The notes under the pieces were generated by a model. It was not told where the DNA came from. It worked only from the letters and a program-made list of their open reading frames with translations, and searched no databases. Positions 50,341-58,405 of a DNA stretch of 64,000 nt are shown one piece after another. The stretch lies in NCBI RefSeq assembly GCF_045291395.1, contig NZ_CP152342.1, forward strand, positions 2,046,001 to 2,110,000, in the 5' to 3' direction. The DNA comes from MR-S7 sp000400995. Its GTDB lineage: Bacteria; Pseudomonadota; Gammaproteobacteria; Burkholderiales; Burkholderiaceae_C. Within the stretch, counting starts at the first letter, position 1; every line of letters begins with the position of its first letter. A program made the translations under genes and the position numbers.

Positions 50341-51270
50341 TCAGTCCCGCAGGGCTTCCGCGACGGCACCGTGCGGATTGGCGCACGGGTCCATGGGCTT
50401 GTTGGGCGCGATGCAGGCGGCCAGGTACTCCTTGACGGCGCGCTGGCGGCGGGCGTCTTTTTCTTCCAGCCGCGCCAGTATCTGGCGAGGCAGCGTCACG
50501 TCCCACGTCGCCTGTGCCACCTGCGGGCGCAGGGCTGCCGTGGCCTGGTATTGCAGCACCAGGCGGCGGCGGGCCACGTCCAGCGTCAGCAGCACGATGC
50601 GGCCCGGCACCAGGGCCTGCTGGGTCGGGCGGCCCGCGAAGCGCAGGGTCACGTAGGGCATCGGGTCGGGCGGAATCTGCAGGCGCAGCGTGCCCTTGGC
50701 ACCGGCGGGCTGCACCTCCAGCCAGTCGCCCGGGGCCACGTAGCCCACAGTACGGTGGCCCTCGCGCACGCGGCGCTCGCCCACGCAGGGCACGTAGCCG
50801 TATTCGATCTCGCGCGCCTGCGGGCCGGCGACACTCATCGTGCCGCCGTCGCCCTCGCTCAGGGCCACCAGCGGGCGCGGCTGGCTGCCGGCGGCCGCGA
50901 TGCCCACCCAGCGCGCGCCGGAGAGGAACAGGCCAGTGTCGGGAAACCAGGTCGTACGCTGGTTGAACGCGGCGCCGTGCGGCAGGCAGGCCGTTTCCTG
51001 GTCGGTGGGCGTGTGCTGGCCGATGGTGGGTTCCTGCGCCGATTCCTCCAGCCGCATGCGGCCGTGCTCGTCGAAGACCCAGGTCATCTTCAGCAGCAGC
51101 GAGGTGTATTCGCCGAACTTGTCGATGCCGGTGAGCGTGACATGGGGCAGCGGCGTGTTGTTGACGATGCGGTGCGGCGGGCGCGCCTCGTCCTGCGGCA
51201 CGGGCGCGGGCGGAGCCGCGCAGCCCGCCAAGGCGGCGGCCAGCGCGAGCCCGGGCGCCGCGGCCCTCAT
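50341..51270 (-). CDS. Hypothetical lipoprotein
   Basis: 309 residues. The N-terminus MRAAAPGLALAAALAGC ends in a lipobox, so it is probably lipid-anchored. The mature part contains PHRIVNNTPLPHVTLTGIDKFGEYTSLLLKMTWVFDEHG, a cysteine pair region and RQRAVKEYLAACIAPNKPMDPCANPHG near the end. I do not recognise the family. Its ATG overlaps the purL stop (ATGA), so it is co-translated with purL, although a purine-related role is not suggested by its sequence. Confidence 0.7.
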   Translation of the reverse strand: MRAAAPGLALAAALAGCAAPPAPVPQDEARPPHRIVNNTPLPHVTLTGIDKFGEYTSLLLKMTWVFDEHGRMRLEESAQEPTIGQHTPTDQETACLPHGAAFNQRTTWFPDTGLFLSGARWVGIAAAGSQPRPLVALSEGDGGTMSVAGPQAREIEYGYVPCVGERRVREGHRTVGYVAPGDWLEVQPAGAKGTLRLQIPPDPMPYVTLRFAGRPTQQALVPGRIVLLTLDVARRRLVLQYQATAALRPQVAQATWDVTLPRQILARLEEKDARRQRAVKEYLAACIAPNKPMDPCANPHGAVAEALRD

Positions 51271-54200
51271 GCCACCCACTTGCGCGCGTTGCGCCACACG
51301 CGCATCCACGGGCTCAGGGCGGATGGGTCGCCGCTGGTCCAGCTCATCTGGATGTTGCGGAACACGCGCTCGGGGTGCGGCATCATGGCCGTGAAGCGGC
51401 CGTCCCTTGTCGTCACGGCCGTGAGGCCGCCCGCGCTGCCGTTGGGGTTGAACGGGTAGCGCTCGGTGGGCTGGCCGTGGTTGTCCACGTAGCGCATGAC
51501 ACCCACCACGCGGTCCGCGTTGCCGCGGTGCTGGAAGTTGGCGTAGCCCTCGCCGTGCGCCACGGCGATGGGCAGACGGCTGCCGGCCATGCCTGAGAAG
51601 AACAGGCTGGGCGAGTCGAGCACTTCCACCATCGACAGGCGCGCCTCGAAGCGGTGGCTCTGGTTGGTGGTGAAGCGCGGCCAGTCCTGGGCGCCCGGAA
51701 TGATGTCGGCCAGCTCGGCGAACATCTGGCAGCCGTTGCACACGCCCAGCGCGAAGGTGTCGGCGCGGCCGAAGAAGCGCTGGAACTGCTCGGACAGGCG
51801 TTCGTTGAAGGTGATGGAGCGCGCCCAGCCGATGCCCGCGCCCAACGTGTCGCCGTAGCTGAAGCCGCCGCAGGCGACGACCCCCTTGAAATCGGCTAGG
51901 TCGGCGCGGCCGGTCTGCAGGTCGGTCATGTGCACGTCGAACGCCTCGAAGCCCGCTTCGGTGAAGGCATAGGCCATCTCCACGTGCGAGTTCACGCCCT
52001 GCTCGCGCAGCACGGCAACGCGCGGGCGTGCGAGATTGAGGTACGGAGCGGCCACGTCCTCGGCCGGATCGAACGCCAGGTGCAGGTGCATGCCGGGGTC
52101 GGCCGGGTCGCCCGCCGCCGCGTGCTCGCTGTCGGCGCAGGCGGGGTTGTCGCGCTGCTGGCAGATCTTCCAGCTCACGGCGTCCCAGACCTGGTGCAGG
52201 TCGGAGAGCGAGGCGCTGAACACGGCCTTGGCGTCGCGCCAGACCTGCAGCTCGCCCTTGCCCGCATCGATGGGCGAGTTGGCGGGCCGCGTCTTGCCGA
52301 CGAAGTGGCTGCAGGTGGCCAGGCCGTGCTCGCGCAGCGTCTGCATGACCTGCGTGCGGTCGGCGGTGCGCACCTGCAGCACCACGCCCAGCTCCTCGTT
52401 GAACAGCGCGCGCAGCGTGAGTTCCTCGCGGCGGCCGCTGACCTGCTGGGCCCAGTTCTTGGCGTCGCCGGTTTCCATGCGGCTGTCGCTGATGCCGTCG
52501 CCTTCGGTGACGAGCATGTCCACGTTGATCGCCACGCCCACGTGGCCCGCGAAGGCCATCTCGGCCACGGTGGCGAGCAGGCCGCCGTCGCCGCGGTCGT
52601 GGTAGGCCAGGATGCGGCCCTGCGCGCGCAGCGCGTTCACGGCGTTCACCAGGGCGATCAGGTCCTGCGGATCGTCCAGGTCGGGCACCTCGTCGCCGCT
52701 TTGCTCCAGCACCTGCGCGAGGATGGAGCCGCCCATGCGCATCTTGCCACGCGAGAGGTCGATGAGCACCAGGGAAGTGTCGTCTTCCTGCGCGTCGAGC
52801 TGCGGCGTAAGCGTGCCGCGCACGTCCTGCAGCGTGGCGAAGGCGGTGATGATGAGGCTGACGGGCGAGGTAACCTTCTTCAGCGCGCCGCCCTCGCTCC
52901 ACTGCGTGCGCATGGACAGGCTGTCCTTGCCCACGGGGATGGAGATGCCCAGTTGCGGGCACAGCTCCATGCCCACGGCCTTGACGGTGGCGTAGAGCGC
53001 GGCGTCCTCGCCGGGCTCGCCGCAGGCGGCCATCCAGTTGGCCGAGAGCTTCACGCGCGGCAGCTCGATGGGCGCGGCCAGCAGGTTGGTGATGCTTTCC
53101 GCTACCGCCATGCGGCCCGATGCGGGAGCATTGATGGCAGCCAGCGGCGTGCGCTCGCCCATTGCCATCGCCTCGCCCGCGAAACCCTTGAAATCCGCCA
53201 GCGTGACGGCCGCATCGGCCACGGGCACCTGCCAGGGGCCGACCATCTGGTCGCGGTGCGTGAGGCCGCCCATGGCCCGGTCGCCGATGGTGATGAGGAA
53301 GCGCTTGGAGGCGACCGTGGGGTGCGCCAGCACCTCGATGACGGCCTTCTCCAGCGGCAGGCCGTCCAGGTTCACCGGGGCGAGCGGGCGCTGCACGCTG
53401 GCCACGTCGCGGTGCATCTTGGGCGGCTTGCCCAGGAGCACGTCCATGGGCATGTCCACGGGGTATTGCTGCGCGCCTGCGGCCACGGCCGTGTCTTCGA
53501 GCACCAGGCGGCGCTCCTCGGTGGCGGTGCCGATCACGGCGAAGGGGCAGCGTTCGCGTTCGCAGAACGCGGTGAACTGCGCCAGCGACTCGGGCGCGAT
53601 GGCGAGCACGTAGCGCTCCTGGCTCTCGTTGCTCCAGATTTCCTTGGGCGCCAGGCCCGACTCCTCCAGCGGCACGGCGCGCAGGTCGAAGCGCGCGCCG
53701 CGGCCGGCGTCGTTGGTCAGCTCGGGGAAGGCGTTGGACAGGCCGCCCGCGCCCACGTCGTGGATTGCCAGGATCGGGTTCTGGTCACCCTGCGCCCAGC
53801 AGTGGTTGATGACCTCCTGCGCGCGGCGCTCGATCTCGGGGTTGCCGCGCTGCACAGAGTCGAAGTCCAGCTCCGCCGCGTTGGTGCCCGTGGCCATGGA
53901 GCTGGCCGCGCCGCCGCCCATGCCGATGCGCATGCCGGGGCCGCCGAGCTGGATCAGCAGCGTGCCGGCGGGGAATTCGATCTTCTTGGTGAGCCGCGCG
54001 TCGATCACGCCCAGGCCGCCCGCGATCATGATGGGCTTGTGGTAGCCGCGCACCACGCCGCCCACCTGCTGCTCGTACTCGCGGAAGTAGCCCGTGAGGT
54101 TGGGCCGGCCGAACTCGTTGTTGAACGCGGCGCCGCCCAGCGGCCCCTCGGTCATGATCTGCAAGGGGCTCGCGATGTGCTCGGGCTTGCCCACTTCGCT

Positions 54201-55274
54201 GCCCCAGAGCTTGGAGACGGTGAAGCCCGTCAAGCCCGCCTTGGGCTTGGAGCCGCGCCCCGTCGCACCCTCGTCGCGGATCTCGCCGCCCGCGCCGGTG
54301 GCGGCACCGGGGAACGGCGAGATGGCCGTGGGGTGGTTGTGCGTTTCCACCTTCATCAGCACGTGGTGCGTGGCACTCCGCTTTTGATAGCTGGGCGCAC
54401 TGATCCTGTCTGCGAAAGACTCGAATTTGGCAATGAACTGCTCGACCTCGCTGCCCTCCATGATGGAGGCGTTGTCGGCATAGGCCACGATGGTGTGCTG
54501 GGGCGAAGTCTGCTCGGTATGGCGGATCATGCCGAACAGCGATTTCTCCTGCGCCTGGCCGTCGATGGTGAACTGCGCATTGAAGATCTTGTGGCGGCAG
54601 TGCTCGCTGTTGGCCTGGGCGAACATCATCAGCTCCACGTCCGTGGGGTTGCGCTGCAGGCCTTGGAAGGCGCTCACGAGATAGTCGATCTCGTCGTCGG
54701 CCAGCGCCAGGCCCCAGGCCTTGTTGGCGGCCTCCAGCGCGGCGCGCCCGCCCTGCAGCACATCCACGAAAGCCATCGGCTCCGCCTGCAGTTCGGTGAA
54801 CAGGCGCTCGGCCTCGGCGCGGCTGGCCACCACCGATTCGGTCATGCGATCGTGCAGCAGCGCGGCGACCTGCTGCAGCTGCGCGGGCGACAGCTCGGGC
54901 GTGCCGCCCAGGAGTCCGCTCTTGAACGTGAGGCGGTATTCGGTGATGCGCTCCACGCGATGCACCGCCAGGCCGCAGTTGCGCGCGATGTCGGTGGCCT
55001 TGGACGCCCAGGGCGACACGGTGCCCAGGCGCGGCGTGACGATGAGGGGCACGCCCTCCCCGGGGCCCGCGTAGGCTTCGCCGTAGGTCAGCAGCGCCTC
55101 CAGGCGTTCGCGCTGCGCGGGGGTGGGCTCGGCATCCAGGGCCACCAGGTGCACGAAGCGCGCCGCGATGCCGGTGATCCTGGGATGGACGGACGCCAGG
55201 GCGCCTTGGAGTTGCTGCGCGCGGAAAGGACTGAGGGCGTTGCCCCCGGCAAGCGGGATCAGGTGCAAGGTCAC
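51267..55274 (-). CDS. purL: Phosphoribosylformylglycinamidine synthase, large single-chain form
   Basis: 1335 residues, the full single-chain type. Order: N-terminal PurS-like region, linker with QANSEHCRHKIFNAQF, synthetase domains with LMKVETHNHPTAISPFPGAATGAGGEIRDEGATGRG and GGPGMRIGMGGGAASSM, and the C-terminal glutaminase with the nucleophile cysteine in FALGVCNGCQMF and PHPERVFR. It makes FGAM from FGAR, ATP and glutamine in purine synthesis. The start codon is GTG without a good ribosome site. At 54375-54400 a short stretch (APSYQKRSA) departs from the usual sequence and resembles an edge of the intergenic repeats. Confidence 0.96.
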   Translation of the reverse strand: MTLHLIPLAGGNALSPFRAQQLQGALASVHPRITGIAARFVHLVALDAEPTPAQRERLEALLTYGEAYAGPGEGVPLIVTPRLGTVSPWASKATDIARNCGLAVHRVERITEYRLTFKSGLLGGTPELSPAQLQQVAALLHDRMTESVVASRAEAERLFTELQAEPMAFVDVLQGGRAALEAANKAWGLALADDEIDYLVSAFQGLQRNPTDVELMMFAQANSEHCRHKIFNAQFTIDGQAQEKSLFGMIRHTEQTSPQHTIVAYADNASIMEGSEVEQFIAKFESFADRISAPSYQKRSATHHVLMKVETHNHPTAISPFPGAATGAGGEIRDEGATGRGSKPKAGLTGFTVSKLWGSEVGKPEHIASPLQIMTEGPLGGAAFNNEFGRPNLTGYFREYEQQVGGVVRGYHKPIMIAGGLGVIDARLTKKIEFPAGTLLIQLGGPGMRIGMGGGAASSMATGTNAAELDFDSVQRGNPEIERRAQEVINHCWAQGDQNPILAIHDVGAGGLSNAFPELTNDAGRGARFDLRAVPLEESGLAPKEIWSNESQERYVLAIAPESLAQFTAFCERERCPFAVIGTATEERRLVLEDTAVAAGAQQYPVDMPMDVLLGKPPKMHRDVASVQRPLAPVNLDGLPLEKAVIEVLAHPTVASKRFLITIGDRAMGGLTHRDQMVGPWQVPVADAAVTLADFKGFAGEAMAMGERTPLAAINAPASGRMAVAESITNLLAAPIELPRVKLSANWMAACGEPGEDAALYATVKAVGMELCPQLGISIPVGKDSLSMRTQWSEGGALKKVTSPVSLIITAFATLQDVRGTLTPQLDAQEDDTSLVLIDLSRGKMRMGGSILAQVLEQSGDEVPDLDDPQDLIALVNAVNALRAQGRILAYHDRGDGGLLATVAEMAFAGHVGVAINVDMLVTEGDGISDSRMETGDAKNWAQQVSGRREELTLRALFNEELGVVLQVRTADRTQVMQTLREHGLATCSHFVGKTRPANSPIDAGKGELQVWRDAKAVFSASLSDLHQVWDAVSWKICQQRDNPACADSEHAAAGDPADPGMHLHLAFDPAEDVAAPYLNLARPRVAVLREQGVNSHVEMAYAFTEAGFEAFDVHMTDLQTGRADLADFKGVVACGGFSYGDTLGAGIGWARSITFNERLSEQFQRFFGRADTFALGVCNGCQMFAELADIIPGAQDWPRFTTNQSHRFEARLSMVEVLDSPSLFFSGMAGSRLPIAVAHGEGYANFQHRGNADRVVGVMRYVDNHGQPTERYPFNPNGSAGGLTAVTTRDGRFTAMMPHPERVFRNIQMSWTSGDPSALSPWMRVWRNARKWVA

Positions 55275-55662
55275 GGTGGAGCGGCCTTTTGGGGAAGGTT
55301 CGGGAGGGATGGAGCGGTCTTCCGCGCCGGGGCGGCGCCCACGGGAGAAAAGCCCTTGATTTTAAGGCAAGGCGAGGTCGCGGATAATCGCGCGCCCCTT
55401 GTCCATGCTTCGGCAAGCACGGTTGCCATCCGCCAGTCGGCCGGTTCCCCGGTCCGACGCCACGACCAGGGCGGCAGTCTTCCAGACGTGCAGTTCGCTG
55501 CGCCAAGTCCGCTGCCCGAATGCGCCCGGCCCCTCTCGCCAGCGGCCGCAGCGGATGGTCCATCGCGCCCTGCCGACCAGGACCGGAGAAGAGGTCGGAA
55601 ACTCTCTGCTGACCCCCATCGTCCAGGTGCCCTGCTTTATCCGGGGAACCCACAACGACAAC
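55275..55662. other. 388-base gap between purL and the BtuF-like gene
   Basis: No recognisable gene. It is rich in short inverted repeats. The plus frame of the BtuF-like gene is open from about 55399, but that part looks unlike protein. I looked for a cobalamin riboswitch because of the downstream gene: only GGTGCCC (55627-55634) and GGGGAACC nearby are suggestive, and no B12 box was found. Confidence 0.4.
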
Positions 55663-56577
55663 ATGAGCACACTACTCAAAGCTCTGGCACTGACCTGCCC
55701 CATCTGGATGTCTGCGGCGCCTGCCAAGGCTGTTCCGCAAGAAAAGCATGGCCCCGTCGATGCACAGCACGCGAGCAATTCCTTCATTCGGCCCGCAACG
55801 CGCATTGTCTCGCTTCAACCGTCATTCACCGAAGCCATCTGCGCGCTCGGGGGCTGCGACGCACTGGTGGGCGTGGACCGGTTCTCCCTGTGGCCGCAGC
55901 AGGTCAGCGCCCTGCCCAAGGTCGGAAGCCTGCGCGACCCAGATATCGAGCGCATCGTGGCCCTGCGGCCCGACGTGGTGCTGTCCAGGCCCGGGCACAG
56001 GGTAGACGACCGCCTGGAAGGCCTAGGTATCAGGGTGCTGACGCTGGATGCGCAGACTTACGAAGACATGGCTCAGGTACTGGAGACTCTCGCCGCTCTG
56101 CTCGGCCGGCCTGGCTCGGGCATACGGTTATGGCGGCGGACGAGCGAGCAACTGGCCATGCTGCAGCGCCAGATCCCGCCAAAGTGGCAGGGCAAAAAGG
56201 TGTATTTCGAACTGCACGGCGGCACATCTGCCACGGCCGCTGGCGAGGCATCGTTCATAGGCCAGACGCTGCAAGGCCTGGGCTTGGTGAATATTGCGGG
56301 GCGAGACCTGCCCATGTACCCCCGGCTCAATCCGGAATACGTGGTGCGCGCCAATCCCGATCTGATCATCACCATGGCAGAGACTGCCATACCGCCGTCA
56401 AACCGCCAGGGCTGGAATCGCATTGCGGCACTGAGGAACAACGGCCATTGCCGCATACCGAATGACGAATACGACATCCTGGTGCGCCCGGGCCCGCGCA
56501 TCGACGAAGCGGCGAGGTTGATCGTGCAGTGCTTGCAACGGCTGGCGCTACCGAATGCTGCCATGTCAAAACAATAG
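55663..56577 (+). CDS. BtuF-like vitamin B12/cobamide periplasmic-binding protein
   Basis: 304 residues with a signal peptide (LLKALALTCPIWMSAAPAKA). The class III binding-protein fold starts at TRIVSLQPSFTEAICALGGCDALVGVDRFSLWP and continues with GSLRDPDIERIVALRPDVVLSRPGH, MAETAIPPSNRQGWNRIAAL. BtuF and iron-siderophore-binding proteins share this pattern; the adjacent cobaltochelatase genes favour a corrinoid or cobalt-related ligand. ATG 55663 was chosen because it starts the signal peptide. It converges on the chelatase gene with 24 bases between stops. No permease gene is in the window. Confidence 0.82.
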   Translation: MSTLLKALALTCPIWMSAAPAKAVPQEKHGPVDAQHASNSFIRPATRIVSLQPSFTEAICALGGCDALVGVDRFSLWPQQVSALPKVGSLRDPDIERIVALRPDVVLSRPGHRVDDRLEGLGIRVLTLDAQTYEDMAQVLETLAALLGRPGSGIRLWRRTSEQLAMLQRQIPPKWQGKKVYFELHGGTSATAAGEASFIGQTLQGLGLVNIAGRDLPMYPRLNPEYVVRANPDLIITMAETAIPPSNRQGWNRIAALRNNGHCRIPNDEYDILVRPGPRIDEAARLIVQCLQRLALPNAAMSKQ

Positions 56578-56601
56578 CCGCCCACCCCCCTTGTCCGAGC
56601 C

Positions 56602-58405
56602 TCATCCATTGGCGGTGATCCGCACCGCACCCGGCCAGGCCTGCACCAAACGCTGTGCTCCGCCGAATACACGGTGGCTGGCGCGCGCCGGAACCTCTCC
56701 ATCGACCAGCACATGACGCAACCGCAGTGGAGGGGGCTGCCTGACCAGCGACAGCACGTCAGGGCTGCGGAAGTCACTGAGCACCCAAAGGGTCTTGCGC
56801 TCCTCGGCCCGCCTGGAAATCAGCGCCCAGGCCGCATGCAGCGCCTGGGCCAGCGGGGTCCCTCCACCACCAGGCAGCGGCTCGATCAGATCGGCATTCC
56901 ACTGCGGCGCGCGACGCGGCGGCAGACGCCATTGGACTTGGCCCGCGCCAAAGCACAGCAGCGCGACCGGCGTGCGTTGCACGTAGGCCCAGCGCATCCA
57001 TTGCAGCAGCAGGCCCTTGGCCTGGGCGAAGGCGCCACTCTCGCGCATCGAGCCCGAACAGTCGAGTGCGAACACATGCAGCGAATGAAGTTGGCCGAAA
57101 TGCTGGCGCCAGCGCAAATGCGCGGGCGCGAGCGGCCGGCTGCGCCGCTCGCGCAGCGTGGCGGGCCAGTCAAGCGTGGCGCCGGGGAAGCGCTGCGCCG
57201 TGACTTGCGCATGGCTTGCGAGTCCGTTCCCCATCAAGAACGCTGCGTCCTGTTGCCCCCGGCCGGGGCGGTGCGCCGCTGGCGTCAGCGCTGCGGGCCG
57301 GGGGCGCGGGCTTTTTTGCGGCCAGTGCCTCCAGGGCAGCCAGCGCCAATGCGTCGGCCTGCTGTGCATCCACCGGAGCGCTGGCCACGGGCTGAGGTTC
57401 GCCCCAATCAAGGGGCGGCTGTTCCTGGCTATGCGTGGCGGCATTGTTCTGATGAAAGTTGGCCGTACTGCTGAAGCGCGCCTGGGGCCCAGGCACAGGC
57501 GCAGAGGATGGAGAGGGTGCCGATGCGGGAGCAGGTGGAGCTTGGCGTTGAGGCTCCCCGGCGCGGTGCAGCAGCACCAAGGGCGTGACCTCGGCCACAT
57601 GGTGCTCCGTGATCGCGTCGCAGCCCTCCCACGCGGCCAGCGCGCGCGCCGCACGCAGCATCACAAGGTCGGCACGCAGGCCGTCCACCTGCGCTTCTAT
57701 GCATTGACGCGCCACTTCCTCGTGCACGGCATCGCTCCAGAGCAACTGGCCGGCATCGGCACAGCGCGCACGCGCCTGTCGCAGGCGTTCGGCGGTACGG
57801 GCTTGCTCCTGCGCATGGTCTTGCAGAAAACCCGCAGGGTCGAGGTCGAAGCGCAGCCGCGCCTTGACGATGGCGCTGCGCAATCGCGGGTCCTGCGCAT
57901 TGGCAAGCTGCACGCACAGGCCCAGCCGGTCCAGCAACTGCGGGCGTAGCGCGCCCTCCTCGGGGTTCATGGTGCCGATCAGCACGAAGCGCGCCGCGTG
58001 GCTGTGCGAGATGCCGTCGCGCTCCACGCGGTTGATACCCGATGCGGCCACGTCCAGCAGCACATCAACGATGGCGTCGGGCAGCAGGTTGATTTCATCG
58101 ACGTAGAGCACGCCGCCGTGTGCCTTGGCCAGCAGGCCGGGCGCGAAGGCCACCTCGCTGCCTGCCAGCGCTTTCGACAGGTCGAGGCTGCCGACCACGT
58201 GCTCGATGGACGCGCCCAGCGGCAGCGTGACGAAGGGCGCAGGCGCCAGCACGTCGGCCAGCGCGCGCGCCGCCGTCGATTTGGCCGTGCCGCGCGGGCC
58301 CTGGATCAGCACGCCGCCCAGCGCGGGCTCGATGGCGGCCAGTAGCAGCGCCTGCACCAGTTGCGGCTGGCCTTGAATCGCCGATAGCGGAAATGTCGGG
58401 GTCAT
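56602..58405 (-). CDS. ChlI/ChlD-type cobaltochelatase subunit in two frames, probable recoding
   Basis: The AAA+ part starts at ATG 58405 (overlapping cobN by 4 bases): Walker A GPRGTAKS (36-43), Walker B VLYVDEIN (99-106), GTMNPEEGALRPQLLDR. This frame would end at TGA 57170 after 411 residues. The Pro-rich linker, then the integrin I (VWA) domain with MIDAS motif DCSGSM, is in the +1 frame and ends at 56602. Third-codon GC content switches frame at the A6/C5 region 57300-57317. A +1 (or -2) shift there gives 600 residues; a -1 shift gives an AAA+-only protein of 373. Magnesium chelatase ChlD has this domain order, and ChlD with CobN forms the cobalt enzyme in bacteria that lack CobST. Confidence 0.85.
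57255..57332 (-). promoter_or_regulatory. Candidate programmed-frameshift cassette in the chlD-like gene
   Basis: On the minus strand: SD-like GGAGG (57332-57328), 10-base spacer, zero-frame heptamer A-AAA-AAG (57317-57311), 5-base spacer, and a perfect 10-bp stem GCCCCCGGCC (57305-57296) with GGCCGGGGGC (57264-57255) whose loop holds a second small stem CGCTG/CAGCG. A CCC-C sequence (57304-57301) suitable for +1 slippage by tRNA-Pro overlaps the stem. The spacing resembles E. coli dnaX. Confidence 0.7.

Noticed and set aside
55399..55662. Cobalamin riboswitch before the BtuF-like gene
   Set aside because: GGTGCCC and GGGGAACC are near 55630-55655, but no B12 box or later conserved segments are found at the right distance. 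A covariance-model search would be decisive.
57160..57180. An RF2-like +1 shift at the GCT-TGA-C end of the AAA+ frame
   Set aside because: Third-position GC shows that the +1 frame is already the coding one from about 57300, so the shift happens earlier than this stop codon.
57285..57317. A simple -1 frameshift joining the AAA+ and VWA parts of the chelatase gene
   Set aside because: A -1 slip at A-AAA-AAG meets TGA after 8 codons; the VWA frame needs +1 or -2. The -1 product is kept only as a possible short subunit.
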